A DNA stretch of 39,746 bases from CAZICM01 sp964537685 (lineage in GTDB: Bacteria; Myxococcota_A; Polyangia; Polyangiales; Polyangiaceae), in assembly GCA_964537685.1 (NCBI GenBank), contig CAZICM010000077.1, positions 1 to 39,746 on the forward strand, given 5' to 3'. The first letter of the stretch is position 1, and every line of letters starts with the position of its first letter. The translations under genes were made by a program, and so were the position numbers. Under the pieces are notes generated by a model, which had not been told where the DNA came from, ran no database searches, and was given only the letters and a program-made list of their open reading frames with translations. Positions 1-8,000 of the stretch are shown one piece after another.

Positions 1-50
1 TTGTGGTCGCCTTCGATGGGAAAGAGATTCGGGTGAGGAGGGTGTTGTAA
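1..50 (+). CDS. 3' end of an AAA-ATPase-like / DUF1703 protein (partial)
   Basis: An open frame enters from the left edge and ends at the TAA at 48-50, giving the last residues VVAFDGKEIRVRRVL. This matches the C-terminal pattern FALAFDGKNIQVA of the complete AAA-ATPase/DUF1703 protein at 2070-3773, so it is probably the tail of a paralogue transcribed in the same direction. Only fifteen residues are visible, so the call rests on that similarity alone. Confidence 0.45.
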   Translation, partial: VVAFDGKEIRVRRVL

Positions 51-75
51 GGATGGCGGGGGGTTTTGGGGGATT

Positions 76-318
76 GGATAGGGTGGGTTTGAGCACTCGG
101 CAGGGGGTCTTTTGCTACANNNNNNNNNNNNNNNNNNNNNNNNNNNNNNNNNNNNNNNNNNNNNNNNNNNNNNNNNNNNNNNNNNNNNNNNNNNNNNNNN
201 NNNNNNNNNNNNNNNNNNNAGATAGGGTACGCTTAAGCACTCGGCAGGGGGTCTTTTGCTACAAGATAGGGTACGCTTAAGCACTCGGCAGGGGGTCTTT
301 TGCTACAAGATAGGGTAC
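76..318. repeat. 44-bp tandem repeat interrupted by assembly gap
   Basis: Two identical adjacent 44-bp units lie at 220-263 and 264-307, followed by the first 11 bases of a third at 308-318. A diverged unit lies at 76-119 directly before the N run; its last 28 bases are the same as in the others. There is no variable spacer between units, so this is a simple tandem array and not a CRISPR. The unit length is not a multiple of three, so it does not encode a repeated peptide in one frame. The gap probably exists because the array could not be assembled. Confidence 0.9.
120..219. other. Scaffold gap (100 N)
   Basis: A run of exactly 100 undetermined bases sits between two copies of the 44-bp repeat. 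The round length is typical of a placeholder for a gap of unknown size, so the true number of repeat units and any sequence between them are unknown. Confidence 0.99.
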
Positions 319-337
319 ATTTCCTCGGGAATCCCGG

Positions 338-1102
338 CTATTTTGAGCCGTCCGATGCCTTTTTCTCGGACTTGGCTCGGACGGCATCTGTCAATAGGGC
401 GGCCACTCTTGCGTCTTTGCGTCCCACAAGAGCGAGGAGACGATAACATGCTCCCCATCGTTCAGCCTGCCGGGACGCGGCTTCATGCTTGGCGGCGGTT
501 GAGCTTTGCTTTTCGCCCTTTTTGACGGCTTTTTCGGCGAGTTTTCCCTGGAGGGCATCGGCGTCGGCGGCGAGTTTTTCGAGGCGGGTTTTATCGACCT
601 TGCGCTTTTGAAGGGTGGGGTGGGCGGCGCTGAGGGCGGCCAGGGCTTTGGCATCCTTGGCCATTTCGGCGCGCAGGGCTTCCATGCTGTTGGAAGGGTT
701 TCGTTTGCTCTTTTTCTCTCCCCCATCGCTTTGAACGGTTTGGACGGTAACAGCGGCCTCATTGACCAAAATTTGCTCGACGGCCTTGATGAGGGCGGCG
801 GGAGAATTTTGACGTTTAAGGTCGAGGAGGGCGGCGCTGACAGCGCTCATGACGGCGACATATTCTTTTTGGAGGGCGGAGAAGTGGAGGAGGGCATTGG
901 AGGTAGCGGCGAGCTGGGCGCCTTTTGCGGTACTTTGGGCGAGGAGCTGAGCTTCGGCGTTAAGGCCCTCGTCGCGGATTTGCTCAAGATCTTCTTTCAC
1001 ACCGCCGACGCCTTCATAGAGGGCGAGGAGGTCGGGTGTGTCGAGGATGCATTGGGCGGCTCGTGTTCTGGCGGCGATGATGCTGGCTTTGATCGTTGTC
1101 AT
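338..1102 (-). CDS. Hypothetical helical (coiled-coil) protein
   Basis: A 254-residue soluble protein with no signal peptide or membrane segment and no domain I recognise. It is rich in Ala, Lys, Glu and Leu and is predicted by eye to be almost wholly helical. There are two helical blocks, roughly residues 1-125 and 145-240, separated by a charged linker with a Lys-rich patch (EKKSKRN) near residue 130, and the C-terminus is again Lys-rich. No enzyme motif is visible. The gene stands alone: its 3' end abuts the 44-bp repeat array and its 5' end faces a G-rich intergenic stretch. Base composition suits coding on this strand, and the plus-strand frames over it are shadows. A structural or partner-binding role is possible but cannot be shown. 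Confidence 0.75.
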   Translation of the reverse strand: MTTIKASIIAARTRAAQCILDTPDLLALYEGVGGVKEDLEQIRDEGLNAEAQLLAQSTAKGAQLAATSNALLHFSALQKEYVAVMSAVSAALLDLKRQNSPAALIKAVEQILVNEAAVTVQTVQSDGGEKKSKRNPSNSMEALRAEMAKDAKALAALSAAHPTLQKRKVDKTRLEKLAADADALQGKLAEKAVKKGEKQSSTAAKHEAASRQAERWGACYRLLALVGRKDARVAALLTDAVRAKSEKKASDGSK

Positions 1103-1128
1103 GGGGGCGGAGTGTAGAAGGGAGTTTA

Positions 1129-1171
1129 GGGGTGGGCAAGGGTTTTTTTGGGGTGGGGTGATTTTTTGGGG
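1129..1171 (+). other. G-quadruplex-prone G-run cluster
   Basis: Five plus-strand G-runs of three or four occur at 1129-1132, 1134-1136, 1140-1142, 1150-1153 and 1155-1158, with a sixth at 1168-1171. The first four are separated by loops of 1, 3 and 7 bases, which satisfies the usual G3+N1-7 quadruplex pattern. The cluster begins 26 bases upstream of the start of the minus-strand gene at 1102. The rest of 1172-1366 is G-rich and holds no convincing gene. Confidence 0.5.
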
Positions 1172-1366
1172 CGGCGGGCGGACAGTTGTGTTTTACAGAA
1201 TTTTGTTGATGGGGCGGCGGAGCTCTGCGAATGGGCGCGGAAATTGTGAAATTGGGTGTTGCTTTTTGGTGAGATGTGGGATGGATTGGGCGGAGCTGCT
1301 TGAAGCGCTACCAAAATGGGTTGGGGCGGTTTGGGCGGGGTGGTCGAAGGTTTATTCGGCGGAAAG

Positions 1367-1699
1367 ATGTCTAAATATCAGCATGGTGGACGCACGGAGC
1401 AAACGAAAGCTGCGGTCAAGCGGCTTATCGATGCTCGCAAATTACAGGCGCAAAACCGCTGGCGAGGAGCCATGTACCTCGCGGGCTACAGCATCGAGTT
1501 TCTGTTCAAACTCACAGGCGCCCTGGACCGTCTCTTGGACGATTCCAGGAAGTCAACAACCGCTTTGCGCGCATACCAGCGCTGCAATGCCTGGAAACCC
1601 GCTTGGAGATACAAGTCCGACGACGGGTCCAAAGATGAATGCGAATACTTCATGGACGCTGTCGAGAAATTTGGCAGGTTTATCGACTGTAATATCTGA
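1367..1699 (+). CDS. HEPN-domain-like protein, shortened
   Basis: A 110-residue product. Residues about 12-45 carry the first HEPN helix pair, with the characteristic RWRGAMYLAGYSIEFLFK signature. Residues about 75-108 resemble the C-terminal helix of the same family (WKPAWRYK, then an acidic EYFMDAVEKF helix). The middle section, where many HEPN ribonucleases carry the RX4-6H motif, is short and contains no histidine, so catalytic activity looks unlikely. I chose the ATG at 1367 over the one at 1316 because the first seventeen codons are Gly-rich and do not look like HEPN sequence; neither start has a strong ribosome-binding site. It ends 22 bases before the BolA-like gene at 1722, and the two are probably one transcription unit. 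HEPN genes are commonly paired with small partners in toxin-antitoxin-like loci. Confidence 0.6.
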   Translation: MSKYQHGGRTEQTKAAVKRLIDARKLQAQNRWRGAMYLAGYSIEFLFKLTGALDRLLDDSRKSTTALRAYQRCNAWKPAWRYKSDDGSKDECEYFMDAVEKFGRFIDCNI

Positions 1700-1721
1700 T
1701 TCACCGATAAGGAGTTCGTCA

Positions 1722-1976
1722 ATGTCTGCAGATCCCCAATTGAAAAAGAAGATCGAAGATATACTAAGGGCCGAGTTCCCGGGGGAGACCGTCGACGTAT
1801 CGGACGGTTACGGGGACAATATCCATGTTATCATTGTTTCCCGCAAGTTCGATGGCATGCGTGAAGCGGAAAAACAGGACCGCCTGTGGAGCGTGATCGA
1901 CAAGGGCGGTCTGTCCGATTTTGAAAAAACTCGCATTTCAATGATCCTACCGTATAGCCCGAGCGATCTGAAGTAG
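1722..1976 (+). CDS. Small BolA-like protein, partner of HEPN gene
   Basis: An 84-residue protein starting at ATG 1722 behind a good ribosome-binding site (AAGGAG, 1709-1714). An N-terminal amphipathic helix (KKKIEDILRAEFPG) is followed by a beta strand, the segment NIHVIIVSRKFDG, a helix (EKQDRLWSVI) and a final strand with LPYSPSDL. This order matches the alpha-beta-beta-alpha-beta BolA fold, in which a strand ending in VS is followed by F-x-G. The C-terminal BolA histidine region is not conserved, so iron-sulfur cluster binding is not supported. The longer frame reading through from upstream is a shadow of the HEPN gene. It is likely co-expressed with HEPN and may act as its binding partner; this is inference from gene order. 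Confidence 0.6.
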   Translation: MSADPQLKKKIEDILRAEFPGETVDVSDGYGDNIHVIIVSRKFDGMREAEKQDRLWSVIDKGGLSDFEKTRISMILPYSPSDLK

Positions 1977-2069
1977 CAAAACGCAAGATCCCACGCATGC
2001 AACACACCATTAGATCCCCCAGCATCCCCTTGACATCCCCCTCCCCTTGGTCTACACCGGCCCGCGCCC

Positions 2070-3773
2070 ATGCCTTTTGTATCTCCTCTCGGTTTCAGCG
2101 ATTTTAGAGAGCTCCGCGAAAGCGGCGCGACATTTATCGATAAATCGCAGTTGATTATCGACTTTCTCGACTCGAACCAGAAAGTCCTTCTCCTGCCCCG
2201 GCCTCGCCGCTTTGGCAAGACGCTGAATCTGTCGATGCTGCGCTATTTTTTGGAGAAACGGCCCGAGAACCTCGCCCCTCTGTTTGAAGATCTGCACGTC
2301 TTTAGGTGCGAGCGGGCAGCCCTTTACAAGGAAAAGCATTTTCAGCGCTATCCCGTGATTTTTATTAGCTTCAAGGATATACGCGGCCAGAATTTTGAGC
2401 TGTGTCATCAGGCCATCGTCGACGCGCTTCGGATCCTCTTCGGGCAGCATTCCTATGTGCTCGAATCAGCCGCGCTCGACTCTGCCAAACAGGAAGACTT
2501 CCGCTCGGTGCGCAATGGCAGCGCTCCTAGTATCCGCTATCGCAGAGCCCTGGCCGATCTATGCGCGTATATTCATCTCGCTACGGGCCAAAAGCCAATT
2601 GTGCTTGTCGATGAATATGACCAGCCTATCCACAATGGATGGCTCGCCGGCTATGGCGCCGCGATCCTCGATTTCTTCAGAGACTTTTTGGGTTCCGCTC
2701 TCAAGGATAATCCCCATCTGGAGCGGGCCGTGCTGACGGGCATCCTTCGAATCGCGAAGGAAAGCATCTTTTCGGGCCTCAATAATCTGGCCGTTTATAC
2801 GCTGCTCGACCGGCCTTTTTCTAAAGGCTTTGGTTTTCACGAAGACGAAGTGCGCTCACTGATGGAACTCGCCGGGCATCCCGAGTGGATGCCTTTGGTT
2901 CAAGCTTGGTATGATGGTTATTGGTTTTTTGATCAGGCTGTTTATAATCCCTGGAGCGTTCTTAGCTTTTTAAGCAATCACGGCGCAGCCAATGCCTATT
3001 GGCTAAATACAAGCAGTAACGATCTCATCCGGCATGTGCTGCAGAATCAGGCTCTTCATGTGAGCAAGGCCATTGAGCTCTTGATCGAGGGAGGCAGTGT
3101 CGATACCCAATTGAGCCCCAATACCGTGCTCGAAGAACTTCATTCCAATGAAAAGTATCTATGGAGCCTGCTGACGTTTTCAGGCTATTTGCGGGCCGAG
3201 CAGCTTCCTATTACCGATCCTCTAAGGCTGCCTGTGCATAGGCTGCGTATTCCCAATGTGGAGGTGCGGCTCATTTATACCGAGGTGTTTGAGTCTTGGC
3301 TGCGTTCCCGGATGAGGAGGCAAGGCGCCGCCTTGGATATCTTGCTTTCCGCGATGTTCGGGGGCGATGCCGAGCTGTTTGAAGAGCAGTTGCAGGCTTT
3401 TGTGATGAATGCACTGTCCTTTCATGATGGCTCTCCCACCGAACCAGAGGCGATTTATCAGGCATTTATCTTGGGGCTTTTATGTATCCTCGAGCCGGAG
3501 TATAGGGTGCGGAGCAATCGGGAATCCGGTCGGGGCAGGCCCGATGTGATGATTGTGCCCACGAAGCCGGGTAAGCCCGGGGTGGTGCTTGAATTAAAAG
3601 CGGTCCGAAGGGGGACCTTGGAGCAGGCCCTGGAAAAGGCGCTGAAGCAAATCCGGGAACGCGATTATCCAGCCGAGCTTCGGGCCATGGGCGCCGAGCC
3701 GGTCTATGCCTTTGCCCTGGCGTTTGATGGCAAAAACATCCAGGTGGCCATGAGCGAAGATATCCAAAAATAG
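2070..3773 (+). CDS. AAA-ATPase-like protein with C-terminal PD-(D/E)XK (DUF1703) domain
   Basis: A 567-residue cytosolic protein of the AAA-ATPase_like/DUF1703 family, common as multicopy accessory genes in bacteria. The N-terminus has the family signature GFSDFRELRESGATFIDKS. Next come the atypical P-loop RPRRFGKT (residues 44-51) and a Walker B-like VLVDEYDQPI near residue 180. The C-terminal domain has GRPDVMIVP and VVLELKAV near residues 490-510, the D...ExK pattern of a PD-(D/E)XK nuclease fold. Its length is normal for the family. It starts at ATG 2070, about 90 bases after the BolA-like gene. A related tail is visible at 1-50. Function in this family is not established; defence or mobile-element roles have been suggested from context. 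Confidence 0.85.
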   Translation: MPFVSPLGFSDFRELRESGATFIDKSQLIIDFLDSNQKVLLLPRPRRFGKTLNLSMLRYFLEKRPENLAPLFEDLHVFRCERAALYKEKHFQRYPVIFISFKDIRGQNFELCHQAIVDALRILFGQHSYVLESAALDSAKQEDFRSVRNGSAPSIRYRRALADLCAYIHLATGQKPIVLVDEYDQPIHNGWLAGYGAAILDFFRDFLGSALKDNPHLERAVLTGILRIAKESIFSGLNNLAVYTLLDRPFSKGFGFHEDEVRSLMELAGHPEWMPLVQAWYDGYWFFDQAVYNPWSVLSFLSNHGAANAYWLNTSSNDLIRHVLQNQALHVSKAIELLIEGGSVDTQLSPNTVLEELHSNEKYLWSLLTFSGYLRAEQLPITDPLRLPVHRLRIPNVEVRLIYTEVFESWLRSRMRRQGAALDILLSAMFGGDAELFEEQLQAFVMNALSFHDGSPTEPEAIYQAFILGLLCILEPEYRVRSNRESGRGRPDVMIVPTKPGKPGVVLELKAVRRGTLEQALEKALKQIRERDYPAELRAMGAEPVYAFALAFDGKNIQVAMSEDIQK

Positions 3774-3813
3774 TTCTTGCCTTCCCCTTCAAGCTTTATT
3801 AGCGTGCCCCGCC

Positions 3814-4425
3814 ATGAGCAAACCCAAGTTGTTTTATTTCGATGCTCCGGTCAGCCGGGGCGAAGAATGCAGGCTGGCCCTCTTCGCGGCGGGTGTCGAT
3901 TTTGAGGATGTCCGCATCAAACGCGAGGAGTGGGCCGCCCTTAAGCCCACCACGCCTTTTGGAAGCGTTCCCGTGCTAGAATTGCCCGGGAAACCCGCTC
4001 TCGGGCAGTCCAATGCCATCTTGGTGTATGTGGGCCGGGAGTATGGCTTGCATCCCACCGATAACTTCGAGGCCGCTAGGCATGAAGCTATGATGGCCCA
4101 TGTCGAGGATCTTCGGGCGAATATCGGTCCCACCATGCGCATGAGCGATGAGGCCGAGAAAAAGAAGGCCAGGGAAGCGCTGACCCAGTCGTTCTTGCCC
4201 TCTTGGGGCGCCAATGCAGAAAAGCAGCTCGGCAATGGCCCCTTCTTTGCCGGCGATAAGCTTCATGTGGTGGATATTAAGATTTTTATCGCGACCCGCT
4301 GGGTGACCAATGGCAATCTCGATCATATTCCTGCTTCGGTATTCGATGGCTGTCCCAAGTTGCTGGCCATTCGCGACGCCGTGAAGGAGCATGAGCGCGT
4401 TAAGGCGTGGTATGCGCGAGGCTAA
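3814..4425 (+). CDS. Glutathione S-transferase family protein
   Basis: A 203-residue cytosolic protein with the two-domain GST layout. Residues 4-80 form the thioredoxin-like N-terminal domain: KLFYFDAPVSRGEECRLAL carries the start of the fold, FGSVPVLEL supplies the cis-proline that contacts the glutathione backbone, and QSNAI is the glutamyl-binding QS pair. Residues about 85-200 form the all-helical C-terminal domain, with FFAGDKLHVVDIKIF matching the conserved G-x-x-x-S/T-x-x-D capping region. The arrangement is closest to the sigma-like (prostaglandin D synthase-type) GSTs. Tyr8 is the probable catalytic residue. It follows the DUF1703 gene by 40 bases and overlaps the 3' end of the convergent lipoprotein gene by 26 bases. 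Confidence 0.9.
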   Translation: MSKPKLFYFDAPVSRGEECRLALFAAGVDFEDVRIKREEWAALKPTTPFGSVPVLELPGKPALGQSNAILVYVGREYGLHPTDNFEAARHEAMMAHVEDLRANIGPTMRMSDEAEKKKAREALTQSFLPSWGANAEKQLGNGPFFAGDKLHVVDIKIFIATRWVTNGNLDHIPASVFDGCPKLLAIRDAVKEHERVKAWYARG

Positions 4426-5053
4426 AGAGCGTTTCGCTGAGTATCTCTTCCTCGCCCCAATCAATTCCAGAAAATTCCCCCAACTCTAGCCGAGTTTGCT
4501 CGGGTACACCGCTCAAGTAGAGCATGGTGTTGACCCAAGCCGAGCAGTTTTGTTGTTCGGGGGTATATTTTGGTTTTTGAAGGCGGGCGTTCTGTTCGAA
4601 GCGATCGCTTAATTCCACGAGCCGGCGAAGCATAAGCTCGGGGCTCTGGTCCGAAGGAATGGGGATCGGGTGAAGCTCCACATCGAAATCGGATGAATAC
4701 CATTGGAGATGGAGCTCGGGTTCGAGGCTTTCTTTGATGGCTTTGATATCGGTCCAGTAGTTTCTCCGAAGCTCTAGGGTGTGGGTGGCTTCGTTTTCAT
4801 AGGTGCCCAGGGTAAAGAATTGCCCATTCCCCCCTTCTAGGGTCTCTATGCCAAGCTGCCGCGCCGGCGCGGGATCATCCAGGAACACAGCAATGAAATG
4901 ATGATTCCCCAGGGCGTGATCGTAGAGATCGCGGGCGGCCCAGTAGAGGCAGGGGGATTTGCCGTGGGGATGGTCCAGCAGGATATTGGGCTGGGAGCAT
5001 CCCCACAGGCATAGGAGGGAATACAGAATCGCCGATGGATGCAGGATACGCAA
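4400..5053 (-). CDS. Lipoprotein with possible permuted papain-like (NlpC/P60, LRAT-type) fold
   Basis: A 217-residue protein starting at TTG 5053. A signal sequence ends in the lipobox LCLWGC (Cys at residue 19), so it should be lipid-anchored. A histidine pair in NHHFIAVF (residues about 51-58) comes before a cysteine in QQNCSAWVNTMLYLSGVP (about 165-182), followed by GEFSGIDWGEEE. The His-before-Cys order and the NC-x-x-W motif resemble circularly permuted NlpC/P60 or LRAT-like enzymes, which act on lipid or peptidoglycan amide and ester bonds. That assignment is inference. The gene lies 16 bases downstream of the TSP3 surface-protein gene on the same strand and is probably co-transcribed with it. 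No clear ribosome-binding site precedes the TTG. Confidence 0.6.
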   Translation of the reverse strand: MRILHPSAILYSLLCLWGCSQPNILLDHPHGKSPCLYWAARDLYDHALGNHHFIAVFLDDPAPARQLGIETLEGGNGQFFTLGTYENEATHTLELRRNYWTDIKAIKESLEPELHLQWYSSDFDVELHPIPIPSDQSPELMLRRLVELSDRFEQNARLQKPKYTPEQQNCSAWVNTMLYLSGVPEQTRLELGEFSGIDWGEEEILSETLFSLAHTTP

Positions 5054-5069
5054 CGGGGAAGGCTTGGGA

Positions 5070-8000
5070 TTAGGCCGCTTTGGATGAACGGCGCCTGCGC
5101 AGGCCCATCATCCCAAGCAATGCGGCAAAGGCTGCTCCAAGGATACCCTTGGGTCCACCCGGCTCCACGGGTGCGGCCGTGCAGAGAAGGCCAGAACCCT
5201 CGCCATAATAAGGTGCTTCGCCCTTGTCCGCCGGATCGCAGGCATCGCCGATCTTGTCGCCGTCGGTGTCCAGTTGATCTCTATTGGCCCGGTCGGGGCA
5301 GTTATCTTCTACATCGATAACTCCATCGGCGTCATCGTCATCGCAGATATCGCCCTTGCCATCGCTGTCGGCGTCGGCCTGGTCGGCGTTTTCGTCGCCT
5401 GGGCAATTGTCCGTGAGATCCAGCACGCCGTCGCCGTCGGTATCCTGGCAGGCATCGCCTACGCCGTCGCCGTCGATATCCGCTTGATTGTTATTGGATA
5501 CGTCGGGACAGTTATCCATGGTATCGATAATGCCGTCGCCGTCGCCGTCGTCGCAGGCGTCGCCGATCATATCGCCATCGGTATCTTCCTGCATGGGATT
5601 GGCATCGTTGACGCAGTTATCCAGCGGATCGACCACGCCGTCTCCATCCGCATCCTGGCAGGCATCGCCGATATTGTCCATATTGGTATCGGCCTGGTCG
5701 GCATTGGGAACGGTCGGGCAATTGTCATTGATATCGACGACGCCATCGAGATCTTCGTCGTCGCATAGATCGCCGACATTGTCGCCGTCTACGTCCGCCT
5801 GATCGGTGTTGGCTACATTGGGGCAGTTGTCGCTGATATCGAGGACCGTATCGTTGTCCGTATCCTGGCAGGCATCGCCGATTCCATTGCTATCCGCGTC
5901 GGCCTGGTTGGCATTGGGTACATCTACGCAGTTGTCATTGATATCGAGAACCGTATCGGCATCCGTATCCTGGCAGGCGTCGCCGACTCCGTTGCTGTCA
6001 ATGTCGTCCTGGGCGGTATTGGATACCGTTGGACAGTTATCATTGATATCGATGACACCATCGGTATCCGTATCCTGGCAGGCATCGCCGACTCCGTTGC
6101 CATCGCCGTCCGCCTGGTTCGTGTTGGATACAGACGGGCAGTTGTCGTTGATATCGAGAACCGTATCGCTGTCGGTATCCTGGCAGGCATCGCCGACGCC
6201 GTTGCTATCGCCGTCCGCCTGATTGGTATTGGGCACGGCCGGGCAGTTGTCATTGATATCGATAACGGTATCGCTATCGGTATCCTGGCAGGCATCGCCG
6301 ATACCGTTGCCATCGCCGTCCGCCTGATTGGTGTTGGGCGTGGTCAGGCAGTTGTCGGCAATATCAAATACGCCGTCTCCATCGCTGTCATCGCAGGCAT
6401 CGCCGATACCGTCATTATCAATGTCCGCCTGGTCGGCATTGGGCGTAAAGATACAATTATCGGCGTTATCATTGTCGCCGTCGTTATCGCTGTCCACATC
6501 TTGGAAGTCAGGCAGCGGATCGGCATCATGATTGGCCACCGTGTAATTGATGGCTCCAGAGTCACCCGCCGTTTCGACTGAATCGGCGAGACCATTGCTT
6601 CCATAAGGCCCTGGAACCCGTCCGGTGGGATCGGCCAAGCCATGCCCCGCTTCAATGCCGTCCGGGAGCGTGTCCGCGTCGGAATCGCTGTCCCTGAAGT
6701 CCAGCGTTCCATCGCTGTCCGTGTCCACGGTGCATCCTGGGAGGAAGGCAATGCCATCGAGGAAGTTGCCAGAGCTTCCTCCACCCGCAGAATTGACCGA
6801 TTCAAAGGCAAAGCGCGTCGTGGTTTGTCCGGCTGGGACCGTATACACGCCCGTCACCAATTGCCAAGCCGAATTGCCCGTGGTCACTTCCCGGATCTTG
6901 GTCAGCGGACCGGCGGGATCGCCCACATTTAGGGCAAGGGTGTCGTCTCCATCCCGCCCCCGGTGATAGAAGCGGTAGAAGTAGACTTGCCCCGGTGTGG
7001 TGGCCACATCCTGGTACAATGTGGAGACCTCATTGGCATTGAGTTCCACAAATTGGGTACCGTCGGCGGAGGGAACGCCTAAGAAGCCATTCCCCCAGAA
7101 TTCCATGACATTGTCCGATGCGGTGGTATCCCAGCCGGGTACCTGATCCTCGGTGGCATAACTCACGGTGCCATCAGGGAAATCGGGGACTTCAAAGCTG
7201 CCATTGATCAACGATAGATTCGCCGCATTGCATTCAACCGTATTGGGAATACCATCGTTATCTAAATCAAGATCATTGGGGTCCAATACACCGTCGCTGT
7301 CAGCATCGCCGTTGAGCGGATCGTAGCCGATAAGAATCTCGGTGAGATCGGGTATGCCATCGCTATCGGTATCGTCGGGCGTGCAAATCGACGGAGAGCC
7401 CGTGCAGGAATTGAAAGGTTCGACTTGACACACCGCGCTGCAGCCATCGCCGTCGGCTGCATTGCCATCATCGCAGCCTTCTCCGGTATCGACTGTGCCA
7501 TCGCCGCATCCGGGCAGGCGATAGGGATTGAAATAGGCAAACAAGCCCGAGCTGCCGTTATCGGACACCATCGCAAATTGAAAATCGCTCTGGGCGCTGA
7601 CGGAATGCGTTCCTATGGGGATCGAGAAGCGAACGCGCGTCCATTCGGGATGGCCGGGCACCGGATCGCTTAGCGTGGGAACCACCGGCGCTCCATCGAG
7701 CATAAGGGTTCCCGCGGCGGCCGTCGGAATAATCACATTGCCATCGCCGCCGCCGATCACGTTAAACGCCACATTGACGGAAGAGACGCTGGCAAATGAA
7801 ACAGGCGGAATCAGCGCCACATCGTTTTCACACAGCAGGCGGCCGGCATTTTGAAACACATAGGCGGGCTGCGATGTTTCAATGAAGGTGAGGCCCGAAA
7901 TCGCCGGGTCGTAGCTCTGTCCAGCGTTAATCGTGGCCGCGAGCACGCCGTTTACAAAGACATCCGTGGCGTTGGTGTCCGTCACCACGCGCACCCGCTC

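Noticed and set aside
76..318. Possible CRISPR array
   Set aside because: The repeated unit is 44 bases with units directly adjacent and identical; there are no variable spacers and no cas genes in the window.
53..525. Short open frames encoding repeated DRVRLSTRQGVFCYK peptides
   Set aside because: They are translations of the 44-bp repeat, whose length is not a multiple of three, and one runs through the N gap.
506..1117. 203-codon plus-strand frame
   Set aside because: It lies opposite the helical-protein gene and is Gly/Phe-rich low-complexity sequence typical of a reverse shadow.
1038..1721. Upstream part of a 312-codon plus-strand frame ending at 1976
   Set aside because: Only the last 84 codons, after a good ribosome-binding site, look like a protein; the rest is a shadow of the HEPN gene and G-rich spacer.
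5274..6531. Long plus-strand frames through the TSP3 array
   Set aside because: They arise because the Asp-rich repeat is open on the opposite strand; their peptides (repetitive Ser/Ala/Ile runs) follow the repeat period and have no start signals.
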